From NCBI GenBank assembly GCA_013399855.1, contig VXAY01006829.1, forward strand, positions 771,132 through 835,131: a stretch of 64,000 nt of DNA, read 5' to 3'. The position numbers and the translations under genes were made by a program. The notes below the pieces were generated by a model. The model worked only from the letters and a program-made list of their open reading frames with translations, had not been told where the DNA came from and did not search any database. This DNA comes from Oxyruncus cristatus (Eukaryota; Chordata; Aves; Passeriformes; Cotingidae). Below, piece after piece: positions 24,101 to 37,400 of this stretch (positions are counted from its first letter, which is position 1; each line of letters opens with the position of its first letter).

Positions 24101-26821
24101 TGGTCACTGGAGTAACCAGAATCTCCACTTCTGACAGCCTCTTCCCACTGGAAATAAACATTTACTGGTGCTGATCTTGAATGCACTTCTTCTCCCTGCG
24201 ATCTAGCAGTGGTTGTTGGTAGTGTTTACTTGAACTTGCCTCAGAGGTGTTATCTTCTGAGATCTTTAGACAACGTGGTAGTGTCTTACTAACATTTAAA
24301 ACTCCCTTGTGTTTTGGGAGTGTGTCCTGTGCCCTTCCTAAGTGGCAGATTGCTGTGTGTGCCTCAATAGCTTGAATTGCGGAATTGCTGTTCCCTCAGG
24401 TCAGTATCCTATTCGAAGCATATGCCTGTAGCGCTCCAAGGTGATGTCTCTCCACTGGTTAAAAGCATCTTTCAGAGTTCACTGAGTTGACAAGGCTTTG
24501 CATGCTAACTCACATTTTGCACCATTATTTGGAAATGAGATTGTCTTTTTCACCCCTCCTTTTCTTCAGAGCACTTTCATCTTTCGCTTTCTGGGAAGTG
24601 GTTTGTGCAAAGCCAAGATAAAAATCTCTATGTGGGCACTGCTAGCACTCTAACTTCAGCTGATGTAGCTGAGTGGTTTCGCTGCAGTGGTGCAGTTGTA
24701 TCAGGAGAAGGACTTAACTGCTTGCAGTTAAGTGCTGATTTTTTGGCGGGTAAAGCTGCTCTCAGTTTCTTCACAACTGGGCAGAAAAGTCTTGTTTACC
24801 TCTAAGGTCCCCGGGCCAGTCAGTGTCCTTTGCATTTCAAATGCACATGAAAAAGGGTCACGTGATTCTGGAAATAGCTGAAACGACTCTGTTGGAAAGG
24901 GTTTGACTTCAGGTTGCTGGCACTATAGTAGACTGAAAGACCTTTGGAGTGCTGGAGCCCACAGCACCAGGGGAGTAATTTTTGAGTTTTATTACATTCA
25001 TGCATGTTATAATTGGATTGAACTGTGCCCCAAGAGGCCTGGAAAAAACATTTTGGCAGATGTGCTAGCACTTCCCTGGATGCATGGACGGTACTAACCC
25101 TGGAACAAGTAAACCCAGTAGCCTCATGAGCAAAAGAAAACTCACTGAAAAAGCACCATCAGTGTAATCATGCTGAGGTCAAGGGCCTCTGCTGGGAAAA
25201 TCACTCATATCTGTGATTCACAGGATGCATCATCAGGATCTAGTGTAGACCTGTCTTAATGGGAGAAGCCTCTGGTGATGAGAAGTGAATTTGTGTGCGG
25301 ACCAGTGCTTGCTTACTCTGTCAGCAGCCCTGTATATCTGGGTGCTTGAGTTAACCTTGCTCTGAGCAGGAGCAGATGAAGGGGATCAAAATTAGTGCTG
25401 TTTCAACTTTGTTATCTGATTTAATCCCACTGATGAGTCATGTGCTTTCTTTGACTTGTCCTCTCTAGAAGTGCATCCTGGTAGTCTAGGTTAGACCTTC
25501 CCCTCAGCAACAGGCTTCCTCTGTTAGTACCTGGGCTGCATGTACTGTGTTTCCTTGCCTGGGAACATGAAGCAGTGTCTGATGGACATAGTCTCGTGGT
25601 GGGGTGGGGATTCTCACTTTTTGTGCAACATCTGATAAAGGGACCTATTTTGGTCTTGGTCAGATCAGTTAAATCAAACACTATAAATAATGATCATTGA
25701 ATCAGGTGCTCTAATTTAGATGGTGATGGGAACCTGCATAGCTTGTTTTTAGGGATGCTGAGTTTCTTCCCAGCAGCTTACAGTTGTTGAATATTTGATA
25801 TTAAGATTTTGTGCTTGACTTCCAGCACCTGAGTTTGAGCCTCCCTTTCCTTTTTTGGCCTATTTCCTTCTCTGAAAATTTCACCTACAAAGGAATTTAC
25901 CTGATGGAAACATACCCCATGGAAAATCATGGGGAACATGTTTTAATTTGGTGCTTTGGAAACTCACATTTATTCCTGTGCAGTTGTTGGAAATGGTATG
26001 CTCCTCTGGGGTGGGTTTTTTCCCCATAGTATAGTAGTATTTTTGCAGAGAAGCACAAGACTGTGTATTTTCCTTTGAGTCTGCTAGGCATGCAAGACCT
26101 TGGGATGGTAGTGTCAGCAGATTTGTTGGGTTGACTGAGCTTTTTCAGATGAGTGAAGCCCAGAAATGAGAACTTCCAATATAGCAGTAGTTTTTTATTC
26201 TCTACAATACGGAGATTTCATGAGAATAACTTAATATAAATTATTTTTTAAACTATACTAGAAACAAGCATGATTTTCTTTTACCTACCTGTCTTGAACT
26301 AAATGAGGCATCGGGTGATTCCTCGCTGGTACCTCAGTGGATGTAACTTGCTGTTGAAGGTCTTTGCATGCTTTACCTAGTCACCTGTGTGTTGTTTGTC
26401 AGTGTGTATGTTAACAGAAAAATGTATGAAGATACTAGTGTAAAGATATGTACTTGAAGCCACGGTAATGTGGAATGACAGATAAATAATGGTTCTTTTA
26501 TTTGAATAGGTGGTAACAGTGCATTTTGCTGAAAGGAAGGAAGTTGTATAACTGAATAGACTCTTCTAGGAAATAATCTCTTCTTTTACACGTTAAATAC
26601 TTTATATACATTTGTGTTAGGGTGTAAGAAACCTATTTTTAGTGCTGTTGCTATTGTGTGTTTTGACAGTGAAAGAGATTGCAATACAAATACTCAGGCT
26701 TTTTTTTTTTTTTGTAGGATCAGAGCATTTTTCATGTTTTGCAGTTGACTTAGAGTCAGGCCTTAGTTATGTGTCACCTGGTGGTGAGTCAGCTTCATAC
26801 TGCATGACTGAGTTGTTGTAG
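21138..26821 (+). other. MYO10: MYO10 intron 2, no recognised feature
   Basis: Typical intronic sequence with a T14 run at 26700-26713. No exon, RNA gene or repeat family was recognised. Confidence 0.65.
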
Positions 26822-26998
26822 GGTGATAGAATGGCTTGGGTTGGAAGGAACCTTAAAAATCATGTAGCTCCAATTTCCATGCCTTGGGCAGGGACACCTT
26901 CCACTAGATCAGGTTGCTCAGGGCTCCATCCAGTGTGGCCTTGAGCACTGTCAGGGATGGAGTACCCACAAGTTCTCTGGGCAACCTGTCATGTCACC
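26822..26998 (-). mobile_element. CR1 LINE 3' end fragment
   Basis: The sequence begins with the reverse-complemented CR1 tail (ATAGAATGGCTTGGGTTGG, then AAGGAACCTTAAAAATCAT). It continues with the diagnostic GGGCAGGGACACCTTCCACT and TTGCTCAGGGCTCCATCCAG words. The element is 5' truncated and non-coding in practice. Confidence 0.93.
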
Positions 26999-28201
26999 TT
27001 ACTTTTTTTTACAATCTGTGGGGATGATAGCTGGGACAGCAACTCTGAAGTTACTGATTGCTAGGGCTTTCTTGTTCATGGGATGCATGACCCTCTGTCG
27101 AATGGGCTCAGTTCCATACCTTCAGGAGTGTATGGGGCAATAAAATGACTCCAAATAAAATGCTTTTTGGAGATGTTTGTGTGTAGAAGTCCTACTAATG
27201 GAATGTACTTTTTTTTCCCCTTCTCCACCTCTTTGTTCTAACTGTGGTAAGCATAAACACTAATTTGAAGGCCCAAGTCTGTCCTTCAGTCCAAAGCGCT
27301 TGACTTTTGAGAAGACACGATGTTCTTTTGAGAGTCCAGCTGTGATGCATGTGATAGTGCAGTGGGAGCCAGTCTTGCCCTGCTGTGTCAGCAGATGCAC
27401 TTTGCTCATTTGCCGCTTCATGAAACATCTTTCTTCATTGCTGAGGATGTGTTTTCATGATTGCCGTGGTATTGAGCAGAACTACAGTCCTACGACCACA
27501 CTTGAACTTGGGTATAAGGTGGTACTTCTGTCCCACCTCTATGTAACTGTCCAAAAATGTCTGTTCTGTGGTCTTTCCACACCACCGAGAGTGGATTTCC
27601 CTGCACAATGTATAATCGATGGTACATGATGGTTACCGTGCCCTTCATGGCCCTTGCATGAGGACAATTTAAGCTGCATACCACACAGAACATCTCTAAA
27701 CTCAGGCTTTAAAAATCAGATGGACAAGAGTTGGAAGCCATAAATCTTGCACAAGAAATGCCTTTGTCTGCAGAGAAGTTTCTACTACTAATTTAAGTTA
27801 CTATTGTGCATATCAAAAGGCAATATTCAAATGGATGGTAGTAAATGCAAGATACTTTAGGATGAAGGAAAGAGATTTGCTATATTTGAAGGCTGAGACT
27901 TTGGTAAATACAAACTGAATTTAGGTATGTCTGTTTTCTATGTTACACAGCTGCTCAGATTGAAAGGTCATAGTGGTCTCTCTAGCTTCATCATCTTTGG
28001 CTGTAGGATTGAAACATGCCCTTGTCTCTAGAAAATTCTGATTTAATATGCCAGGGTGAAGCTATGCAACAAAAATCACTAATTGTTAGAGCAGGAGAGA
28101 GCTTATGTGTGGAACTAAGTGATTGAATTTTGCCAGTGAGTGTAAGCCTTGGATTCAGTTCTGAAGCATACACAGGTGAGATGGAAGAGGAGAGAAAAAT
28201 A
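26999..28201 (+). other. MYO10: MYO10 intron 2, no recognised feature
   Basis: Short chance frames only. No repeat family was recognised. Confidence 0.6.
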
Positions 28202-28275
28202 GTAGAATCATAGAATCATTTCATTTGGAAAAGACTAAGGTCATTGAGCCCACCTGTTAATCCAGCACTGCCTTT
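28202..28275 (-). mobile_element. CR1-like LINE tail fragment
   Basis: The stretch starts AGAATCATAGAATCATTTCA, then carries TTGGAAAAGACTAAGGTCAT and AATCCAGCACTGCC. This is the pattern of an older CR1 subfamily tail in reverse orientation. The upstream boundary is unclear because of decay. Confidence 0.75.
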
Positions 28276-31200
28276 GCTTGAATCATGTTAGGTAAATACT
28301 CTCAGGGTGAGGTGACATTAGCTCAGACCATGGATAGCTAAATGAAGTAGTTGTTTAATGCATCCTTTGTCTTCTAATCTGACGCTGTTTGTTCTGTAGA
28401 AGAATTTTTCATTGTTATAGCTTGTATGCTGTACTGCTGTGGATTCAGGCAAATATACTCATCAGCTTGTAAGTTACATGGATAAAACCACTCAGACCAA
28501 CTCTGGTTTTTTTTTTTCTTCTACATTTTCCTTGCAGCACAACTAGTTTCTTTCTAATGAGAGGGAGAAAAAAATGACAAAATGAGAACAATTAGAGCTC
28601 TTGCTCACTTTGCGTTCCATCAGAACCATAAAGAACAACACAGTGAACTTTGCAGACTATTGGAAATTTATGGTGAATAATTCTAGCATTTAAAGGGATA
28701 CAGACTGGGACTTATAAAGCTAGGCAACCCATGCACTCCCCAGTGCCCTGCAGTTTCATCTGTTGATCTCTAAAGCTGAATTCTAATAAGTGTGTTTATC
28801 AGAAAACACAGTAAAATAAACTTCTTTGAATAGTTGGGAGTAGCCTGGAAAGGTGAGTGGAGGGCAACACTATTCACTAGTAGACGAGATTGCCCAGTTC
28901 ATGTATCTCCCTTACAACTTTTTTTCTAATTCAAGGAATCAGAAAAGGTGGTCCAGTTTTAATCAGTTTGTTCTAATTGGTTTTTAGTAACATGTCAGAA
29001 TAATCACACCATATTTCATGTTGAACTTCTAGCTAACCCTCATTTTAAGGAATATAGACTGGAGCTTTTACAGCTTCATGTGCTTGAGGTTTGTCAAAGT
29101 AAATTCAAAAATAAACAACAGTATCCTTACAAAGACAGAAAAAATACTCGTGTATTTTTCTTTGCAGTAGAAGGTTGGGTTTTTCATTCCAAGACTATAA
29201 ACATTACGGTTATGTGTAGTGCTATCAAGTAATTATCTGAATATAAGACATCTTTGTTGTCTGTCTCTATAATTCTGACACAACTACTGAAGAAGTACTG
29301 TCCTTATTTGGGGCAGAAAAAAAATGCTGTGAATTGCTCTTTAATGGTATCATGGGAACTAGTTATAATTGGGCTTCTCCAGCATACACATACATGCTAT
29401 CTGCTATGTAATACAAAGTGGTTTTGTAATATAAGCACAGGTAAGCTGTGGAAAATTAAATTGCACACATACGTTTTAATAACCAGAACCACCTTCATGT
29501 GTGTTGTTTGCCCTTTTGCTTCTTGAGTTTTATAGTTCAAATGCAAACCAGCCACTTTATATGATGATTTTATGGGAGTAACATACAGAACAGTCTGTCA
29601 AACTTTTACAGCCAGGAGCAACTCCTTTTCCTTATCAGTATTTAAGGCACGTTCTCACAGATAAAGCAATATCCATGCCATGCAGTAAGACATGGCTTCG
29701 AAAGGTATTGCATCTCTTAACCACTCCATCTGCCTGTATTTGTGGATTCATGCCCTGCAATGACCAGTGAGTGCTCCTGTCTCCTCAGAAAGTTCTAGCA
29801 GTGCCACTTGTCTTCTAGTTCAAAGAAACCTAGCACAGGAGCGTGGTCCAGACAGGCTATAGTCAATCCTTCTACCATTCCTTTTTTTTAACGCTTGAAG
29901 ATTTTGTATTTAACATCCACAGGCTTTTCACAAGTATAATGAAAAGAGATTCTTACCTGCACATTAACAGAAAATGAACAGTAATACATGCAATATTATC
30001 TCTAAGGCTGTAAGAAAGGGGAAATTACATCGAATCCAAGACAGACAGAAGAAAAGCTGTTCTGTGAATGCTTAGGCTCTTGGGCCTGATATATTTGTTC
30101 ATGCTTCTTGTAATAGTACCGAGCAAAAGAATATAATACTGTTTTTCCCCAAACCAGACATATTAAAACTTAGTAGTGTTTTCATATTTGTACCTAGGAA
30201 TCTCCAAGAGGTCTTTGTGCCAGACACTGTAAAACTTTATAGCAGAGAGGTAGCTCTTTTTCCCTAAAAAGCGTTCAGTCAAAGAAGGAGCTCACTCTGG
30301 CATTCCTAACAATGTATACTTTATTTGAGTAATAATCAAATCTACAAGTATGCATTTGAGAGAGCCTGAGTAATTAGTACCTCGTTATGTAATCAGTCTG
30401 AGTAATGCTGCTGTTCAGGGCAAGTTAGAAGATAACTGTGGGGTGCCACTTGTAAATAAGAAATTTCTCTTTTTCCCAGTCTAAACTTAAAGATTTTGAA
30501 CGTGAGGATAAGTATGCATTCATGCCCTTTTCCTTATTTCTGCACCTTTTCCAAATGAGATACAGTAGGGTTTATTTATTTATTTATTTAATTGATTTAA
30601 TGAAAAAAGTCTGTTGCCTTTTTTTTTTTTCTGTTTACTCCACTTCTTCTCTTTCTCTTCACCATGGTTTCATGATGATTGAGCAACTGTAGAATATTCA
30701 GCTGGTTTTGTTGATCTTAAACTAGAGCAGTTCTTGGGCAGAGGAGATCTGGAAAACTTCAGCTGGGTGGTGTTCCCCCTAAAAACTAAACGAAGATATC
30801 ATAAATGACCTGTCAGGGGCACTTCGGCTCCTCCAACTCAGGGGAGGATGGCATGTGACTGCTGGAACCCTCTGACTTCAGCTGCATGCGGGTCCGAGGG
30901 ATCTCAGTTGAGCTCTCAGGGAGTGGACCTGGGTTTCACGTTTTGTAAGGAAAAATGTTTAACCGCCTTGGCTGCTACCTTAAGATACGTGCAGCTTTGT
31001 TTCATGCTTGTCCAAACCTGTTTTGTTCTTTCTTGCAGCAGACTCTCCTCTTGCTGCCGCTAACAGTGCTGGGAAAGTAGGGGGGTGGAGACCCAGTCCC
31101 GATTATGCCAGTTTAAGAATTCCTTGCTGACAAGTGTTGTGGCTTTCCAGGGCAGTTCAGCCTAATAAGGCGTGTTGGTGGGCACCTTGCTGAGAGAATA

Positions 31201-33744
31201 TCATACAAACCTGAGAGCTCTGAGTGTCTTGAAGTTTTGACCTTTCTGCCACAGCTAGGAAAGGGCCTCAGTAATTTTTTAGGAGGAATTCGTGGTTGAG
31301 GAGAGCGAAACAAGGCCTTGCTGCAACAGATTGATGTGTGTAGTGATACTGGCCCCACAGTGCTTTTCCAGGATCTGCTGGTCATCTGCTGGAGACTGCT
31401 GATGTTGTCTAACCACACTGGTCCTGGAGAAAAGTAAGACTCTGAGGGCAGAATATACTCTGTAAAACTGTAAAATAAGATGGCTTTACACTTTTTGAAA
31501 ATAATAACATTTATGATGATTTCTGATGCTAAAAGCTGCTTGAATAGTTAACATATTAGAATATATTATTAAAAAACCCTAACTTTTTGTCTACTGTACA
31601 GAAATTCAGAATTATTCCAGCTTCTTCCTCCTTTCTCCTATCTTTCCCTGTCAGTTACTATTTTTGTCAAGTTGCCTGAGCAGCAGTAAGAGCAGAGGGA
31701 CCCCCTGCCCTCTGCAGTGACCTGTGGTTGTCTGCTGGTAGAAAGGCAAGGTCCCTTGTTCCTTCCCTCTGCAGACACAGAGTCCTTTCTCATGGTCCTG
31801 CTAGCAGGGCATGTGAGAGCAGTGCGTCTCAGGAGGGATTATTGCAGAATTATTATTTCAGAGGATTTTCAGGCTTGGGCAGCCATCCCTGCAGTAATTA
31901 TACACTGGCAGGTGTATATACACTCCAGCATATGGAAGCTGGTATGTCTATTTTTATATATGTCTATTTTTTATTTCTAGGTTGAAGCTGACAATCTCCC
32001 CATACAGCCATCTCCCCATCTTCTGGGAGAAAGAGGAGTATGAGATACCCCTAGTTCATGTAGGACGTGCTGGAATGAGCTGCATAGCCCTACTTAGCCA
32101 CACAAACAGCACTGTGGACCAGGGTGTTGAGGTTCAGTGTCTCAGTCTCTGGGAAGAGTGGATCACTGGGGTGCAGAGCTGAAGCTGAATATCTTCTCTT
32201 TGTCTCTGGCAAAGCCAGTAAATCCTTCCAGTATGGTGCCTGCAGCTGTCTGTTGTGGCCTCTTTTAGCACCGACAGGCGCTGTGGTGAGCTTTACTACA
32301 GGGCCCAGGGAGATCAGCAGGAAAGCTGAGTGAATGGTCCTTCCTAGACCCAGGCTAATTCTACACATGGACTATCCCGGGTCTCTGAACTGCAAGTACT
32401 GGGATCCTGGTTAGCGAATATTGGTGGGAGGAAACTGTACTCATGCTGTATGGAGCCCACTGAGATTTAGCTCCAGCCTAGACTATGAAATATGGCTGAA
32501 GCCTCTTCTGTCCCAAGACTCTGCTGCTGCTGCTGCTGCTGCCGCTGCCAGTCATTAAAAGTGGCGCAGGGTAATTCTGAGTGTGGATAAACCACCTGCA
32601 CTTCTTTGTTTTTGATTTAACAGTGCTTCCATATTAGCAAAAAAAAAAAAAAATTGTTGATATTTAGGGTTCATTCTTGGGCAGGGGAAACTGTGCTGTT
32701 GTGGGACTTGGGCTAACTTGGGCAGGTTAAAACGCAGCTTTGGACGTCTGCTGGTACGTCCCAGCCTACAGTATAATTACCTCTGCATGTCAGAACCAGG
32801 CACATAGGAGTGGTCATCTCTTCCCACTGTTGTCTGAGGGCAGCTTCCAGTTATCTTCAGTCAGAGCTGGAAAAAATCCCAGTTGCTGTTTAACTGAATT
32901 AATGGCTGTAGTGACAGAGGGAGTGGCCATACTGTTTCTCCTCAGATAGCCCTTTCCTGAAAGTCTGATAAATTGTTTTGAGATCAGTACACATGATAAA
33001 AATTAACTCTGAAATGGCATAGCCTTGTTAACAAGGCTCCTATAGAAACTGTGCTGTGTGCTTAGGTTTGGGGAAAATGCCCAATGTTTCACGTTCACCT
33101 GCCCGTAGTTGTGCTTTGAGTATTCTCCATTGTGTGTCATGTGTCGTCATGTCCATATTTCTTTTCATGTATAGATGTCCTTAGGAGCTTACTGTATTCA
33201 GTTCCTCCCTTTTCTACATAATTTTGTGGAAGGGAAGTTGAATAGACAGTTACCTCATTAAAGTACTGCTTTGAGCTGTAGATAAAATATACCCTTGGCT
33301 CTCTTCCTAGCAGTATAGCTGTGTCAAAACCTCACACCACAGGCCACCTGCAGGAACAGCAGGTAGTAAACACTGGCTTAATGAAAAGCTCCTCTGATCC
33401 TTTAAAGACAAGAAAAGAGTGAGTGAGGGCTGATGTTCAAGCTAGGGTTGTACCCAGTTCCTATCTTCTGGGCTCGAGCAACAGTAAGTAGTGCCAGGGG
33501 TGTGGGCAGGAGTGTGACATGCAGGTTGCCAGTAAAGGGGAGGGGTTGTTTTGTCCTTACAAGGCAATTAGTGATACTGTAGAAATACCATTTTGTGATA
33601 TTGTAGGAAAAAAAATTAAAAGTGAGCTTTAAAAAGAACTGTAAAGGGACTCTGGTTTTTGCTGTTTTTTTTAAAACAAGGAGCTCATGCTTCAATTTGA
33701 ACTTAAGCTTTCACAACTGGAAATTACATGAAGCTGTGTCTGGG
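28276..33744 (+). other. MYO10: MYO10 intron 2, microsatellite-bearing stretch
   Basis: No exon was recognised. It contains (TTTA)5 at 30571-30590, a T12 run at 30619-30630, the palindrome GTGTATATACAC near 31916, (CTG)7 at 32521-32541 and an A15 run at 32639-32653. Confidence 0.65.
32521..32541 (+). repeat. (CTG)7 trinucleotide repeat
   Basis: Seven uninterrupted CTG units, followed by CCG CTG CC. It lies deep inside intron 2, so it is probably a neutral microsatellite. Confidence 0.95.
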
Positions 33745-33972
33745 GGTTTTAGATTAGATATTAGGTTCTTCACCCAGAGCGTGGTTGAGCACTTGAACAG
33801 ACTTCCTAGGGAAATGTCATGGCACCAAAGCCTGCCAGAGTTGAAGGAGTGTCTGGATGATGCTGTTAGTCACATGGTTTAGTTTCAGGTAGTTCTCCAA
33901 GGAACAGGGAGCTGGACTCCATGATCCTTAAGGGTCCCTCTCAACTTGAGATATTCTATGATTTTGTGATCT
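33745..33972 (+). mobile_element. CR1 LINE 3' end fragment
   Basis: The end of ORF2 is visible as SVVEHLNRLPREMSWHQSLPELKECLDD, read in pieces. The CR1 3' untranslated words follow (GGGAGCTGGACTCCATGATC, CTTAAGGGTCCCTCTCAACT) and the tail is ATATTCTATGATTTTGTGA. The element is strongly 5' truncated, in the same orientation as MYO10. Confidence 0.93.
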
Positions 33973-34412
33973 CTGCAAACTCACAGAGCATTGTACCATG
34001 TCTCATAATCAGATTTTTTTATTCTTGTAACATAAAGGCAAAAACCCCACTAAAACAAATTGTTCTTTTTAAACTAGCAATGATGAGAGGAGACCCTTAT
34101 CTAAATGTCAGCAGAATGACTTCAAAACATCTTGAAAATGATCCCCTCAAAGACAATTTCAAGCTCCACCAGTTCACTCTCATGTTAATCTCTTGCCTAT
34201 TCTGCTTCTCTGAAAATGTGTCAATATGGAAAGATCTAAAAGGTGTTTTTTAAATTAAGGCAGGAAGGTTCTACTGAAGCAGACACATTGCAATTGTGAA
34301 CAAAAGCTTGTTTGATTAAAAAGTTGCGTACAATTGAATATTGTTGCTGTGAGGCATACAGCACTTACAGTAGCAGAAACCAAGCCAAGATTTGGAGAAA
34401 TTAAAGGAAAGA
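33973..34412 (+). other. MYO10: MYO10 intron 2, no recognised feature
   Basis: Intronic sequence between a CR1 tail and a G-rich motif. Nothing else was recognised. Confidence 0.55.
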
Positions 34413-34437
34413 GGGGGGAGGGAGGGCTGGGAAGGGG
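34413..34437 (+). repeat. Strong G-quadruplex motif
   Basis: Five G-runs of six, three, three, three and four bases are separated by loops of one, one, two and two bases, on the strand that becomes pre-mRNA. This satisfies the usual quadruplex pattern with very short loops. A further purine-rich block with GGGG A GGGG A GGG runs lies at 34903-34980. Confidence 0.7.
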
Positions 34438-37400
34438 AGAACACAAATGGAGAGTTTTATAGTTAAATGTTGTCAGGAGATCTGAAAGCTGACATTGCAT
34501 ATTTGTGAACTTCCTCTATGCATATGCAAGTTGTCATGTCTTTAATTCACAAAACATCTTTAAAAACAGTCAATGCAGAGGGTGTTTTTTGCCCTCAGCA
34601 CTGGATTCATGACTAATGCCTGCCAGTATCCTTTTCTTGCTCTGTATTATTTTATTGCCCTGATGTGTTTAGGGCATTTTATGTAACATTTACACTCCTA
34701 TTTCAAATAAGAACTCTAATTTCTTGTCTGACAGCCCTTGTGTGTTACCTGTGACATTAGGTCCTCCCTTGGCTGTGGGCAGAACAGACAGGGAACCAGC
34801 TGACTGACAGCTGGACTGAGGTGCACCTCTGCCAGCGTTCTGGGGACTGGACACTTTAAATTCAAAATTAAATGCATGTGTGGAGTGGAAAGCAAGTTCT
34901 TGCCTCGCCAAAGGGGAGGTGGTGGGCAGGAGGAGGAAGGAAACTGAGAGCATAATGGCAGGGGAGGGGAGGGAGGAGAAATGAGTGCAAGAGGAACACA
35001 GAGATGCAGTTGGTGGAAAGTCCTGGAAGAGAAGCGTGCTTTGCTCTGCTGCCAGTGGTGTAAGATGTGCAGGAGGAGAAGGTGTGAGGGAACTGTGTCT
35101 GTGGAGGTTACTGCTCAAGCCTCTGTGGGTGATGTCTTTCAGGACAGAGATACTTACGAGTTGTAAAACTGTGCAGACCTCCCTGTCTGCTGTATTGCTC
35201 TATGAGTGAGCTGGATCATACCACCAGTAGCCATGTGCTGTCTGTGCTATGCTCTTCTCCAGCCTGGCTCCCAGCCACGTCAGCGACCTCACGGCTGGCG
35301 TGAGGATGGCCCTGGCACTGGAGCCTGCTGGGGTGCTCCTGCAGGTCTGTCAGCTGATGATACCCAGCCAGCACCAGGCAAGTGATCCATGAAGCTGGGA
35401 TGTCCAGCTGCATCTGACCAGGGCTGAACGGTTGGACCAGGCCAGGCAGGAGGAGTAAGGGAAACCTAAGCCCTATATTGTCTCCGTGCATTGAAACTTG
35501 TCATCAAGGCCTTCCATTTCCATGTAAAAGCCTTTCTTCTGGGTCTGTTTTCTTTTTATTCCCTTGCAGCCCTCTGCAACTGCAGCCTTGCAGAGGGAGT
35601 GCCCCAGCTCAGTGGCTGTGGCCTCCCTTTGCCGGAGACCAGCTTTCTCCAGGGTGATGTACAGACCTTTCAGCCATTACAGCTGGTGTTGTGACGGAGC
35701 CTCCTTGGTTTTGGTAATAATACAGTGGTGATAAGCACCACAAACTTTCGTGACAGGAGCTTCCTACCAAGTAGCTGTACCTGTCAGCAGCTCCCCAGGT
35801 AGCTCCTGGTCCCCCCTGTTCATGGCTTTATGCAGATGGGACAATCCCTGCAGGGTTTGGGCACCGTTGGTACCCATGGACTATGGGGGCTGTGCCAACA
35901 GCCCAGGCAGGGTCAGAAGAAGGTAGAGGGATGAGTCCCAAAGGCTCATGATGGCATTGCTCAGGTTTTGTTTGGCATCCTGGGGAGCTCCATTGGTGTG
36001 TCACCTTCTCTGGCAAGCCTTCATTTGCAACAAGGTTTGCTCTGCGGGGATGGCCCCTCAGCTCTGGCTCCCATGGAAGCATTGCTGTGAAGTTGCACAC
36101 AGGCTGCTCCTGTTCAAATCTCGGAGAAAGTCCAGTCAACTACCTGCCAGGGTTTGTTCTTCCTTTTTGTCTTTGTTTTTTGAAAAAAACCCTATTGAGA
36201 TGAATTGCTTTGTGTCTCAAGAAAACTGGTCTAATTTGTAGGCTTCTTGTTGAACATAGTTGTTCTACTTCTTGGAAGCAGGGCATTTTTTTCAAATTCA
36301 GTCTTGTTCATTCAGTTGCAAGTAGACATTGTTTATCTTACATGAATCACTGAATAGATATGAATTTGAAACTTTCACTTGTTACTTGCCCTGTAAATGA
36401 TGTTGACAGGAAAGCTAACGCTTTCAGTGGCTGCCATTGTCCATCCAGTTTTCCATTGTGTGGAAAAGGATGAATAAAGGGTGAGAATTTTTTATTGTTT
36501 TGTTCTTCCTCCTGAGAAGAGGAAACCATGAGTTTTTATTCCGTTGTCCTTTGAGCTAGTTAAGGTGATACATTGATAGCAAAAGGAATATTGCCATTTC
36601 ATCCATTTACTGGGTGCTGCTTAGAGTAACACAGACTTGGAAGTGCCTTTAGTGGGGTGTCCCAAGAGAGATGGAGGATTGAACCCATGGGGAACATGCG
36701 CCAAGGCGTTCTGTTTCTCTGCTATGTGGTGAAGTCTTCTCTGGGGTCAGAAGCCTCTTCCCTGGCTTCCTGTGCAGCCAAAGCTCGCTTCCAGTTGAGA
36801 CCCTGCTGCTGATCAGCTGCCTGGCATGGAGCTGAAAGCCCATCCTCTGGTATGTCTCCTGTGTCCTGCCCTTGGACTGCTTCACCTTGTCCAGCACTGT
36901 GGAAAAGCTTGGGCAGTTGCAATCCTTCTTTAATCACAAGGTGAAAGGAGCACTTTTCCATGGTCAAGAAGGTGCTGGTGACATGCCAGGAATGTTGCAC
37001 ATTTTCTGTAGAGCTACAGTCACAGTATTTATAGGTGGACCTCTTAAACATTGAGCTTTGTGGTGTCCACAGGTACTGTAAATTATACAAGGTCACTTGG
37101 AAACAAAGTAAAGATGAACTTTTTTTTTCCTTGTAAGAATTAGTATGGACTGCCTAGAGGCTTAGCTTACAATAGTATAATCTAGGTAAAATGGATGTGT
37201 TTAATTTGAATTAAATTTCTTACTTCCCTTTGTAGGCAAGCCCAATTGAAGGGTCTTAAGTGCTGAACCTCTAATTTGAAGCTTGTTCGTACTTGATGAT
37301 AGAGCTTGTCTATGAATGGAAACAGTTCAGTGTATGGCGTAAACTGCCTTGAAATGCATATCGTGGAATAGGCATTGGGTGGGAAGTGTTGATCAGACAA

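Noticed and set aside
34690..35118. 142-codon minus-strand open frame rich in Ser, Pro and Leu
   Set aside because: It follows from the purine-rich block on the plus strand, which removes stops on the opposite strand; the composition is low-complexity.
36722..37096. 124-codon minus-strand frame ending in a charged segment
   Set aside because: Two minus-strand frames are open over the same bases and neither matches a family I know, so a gene could not be supported.
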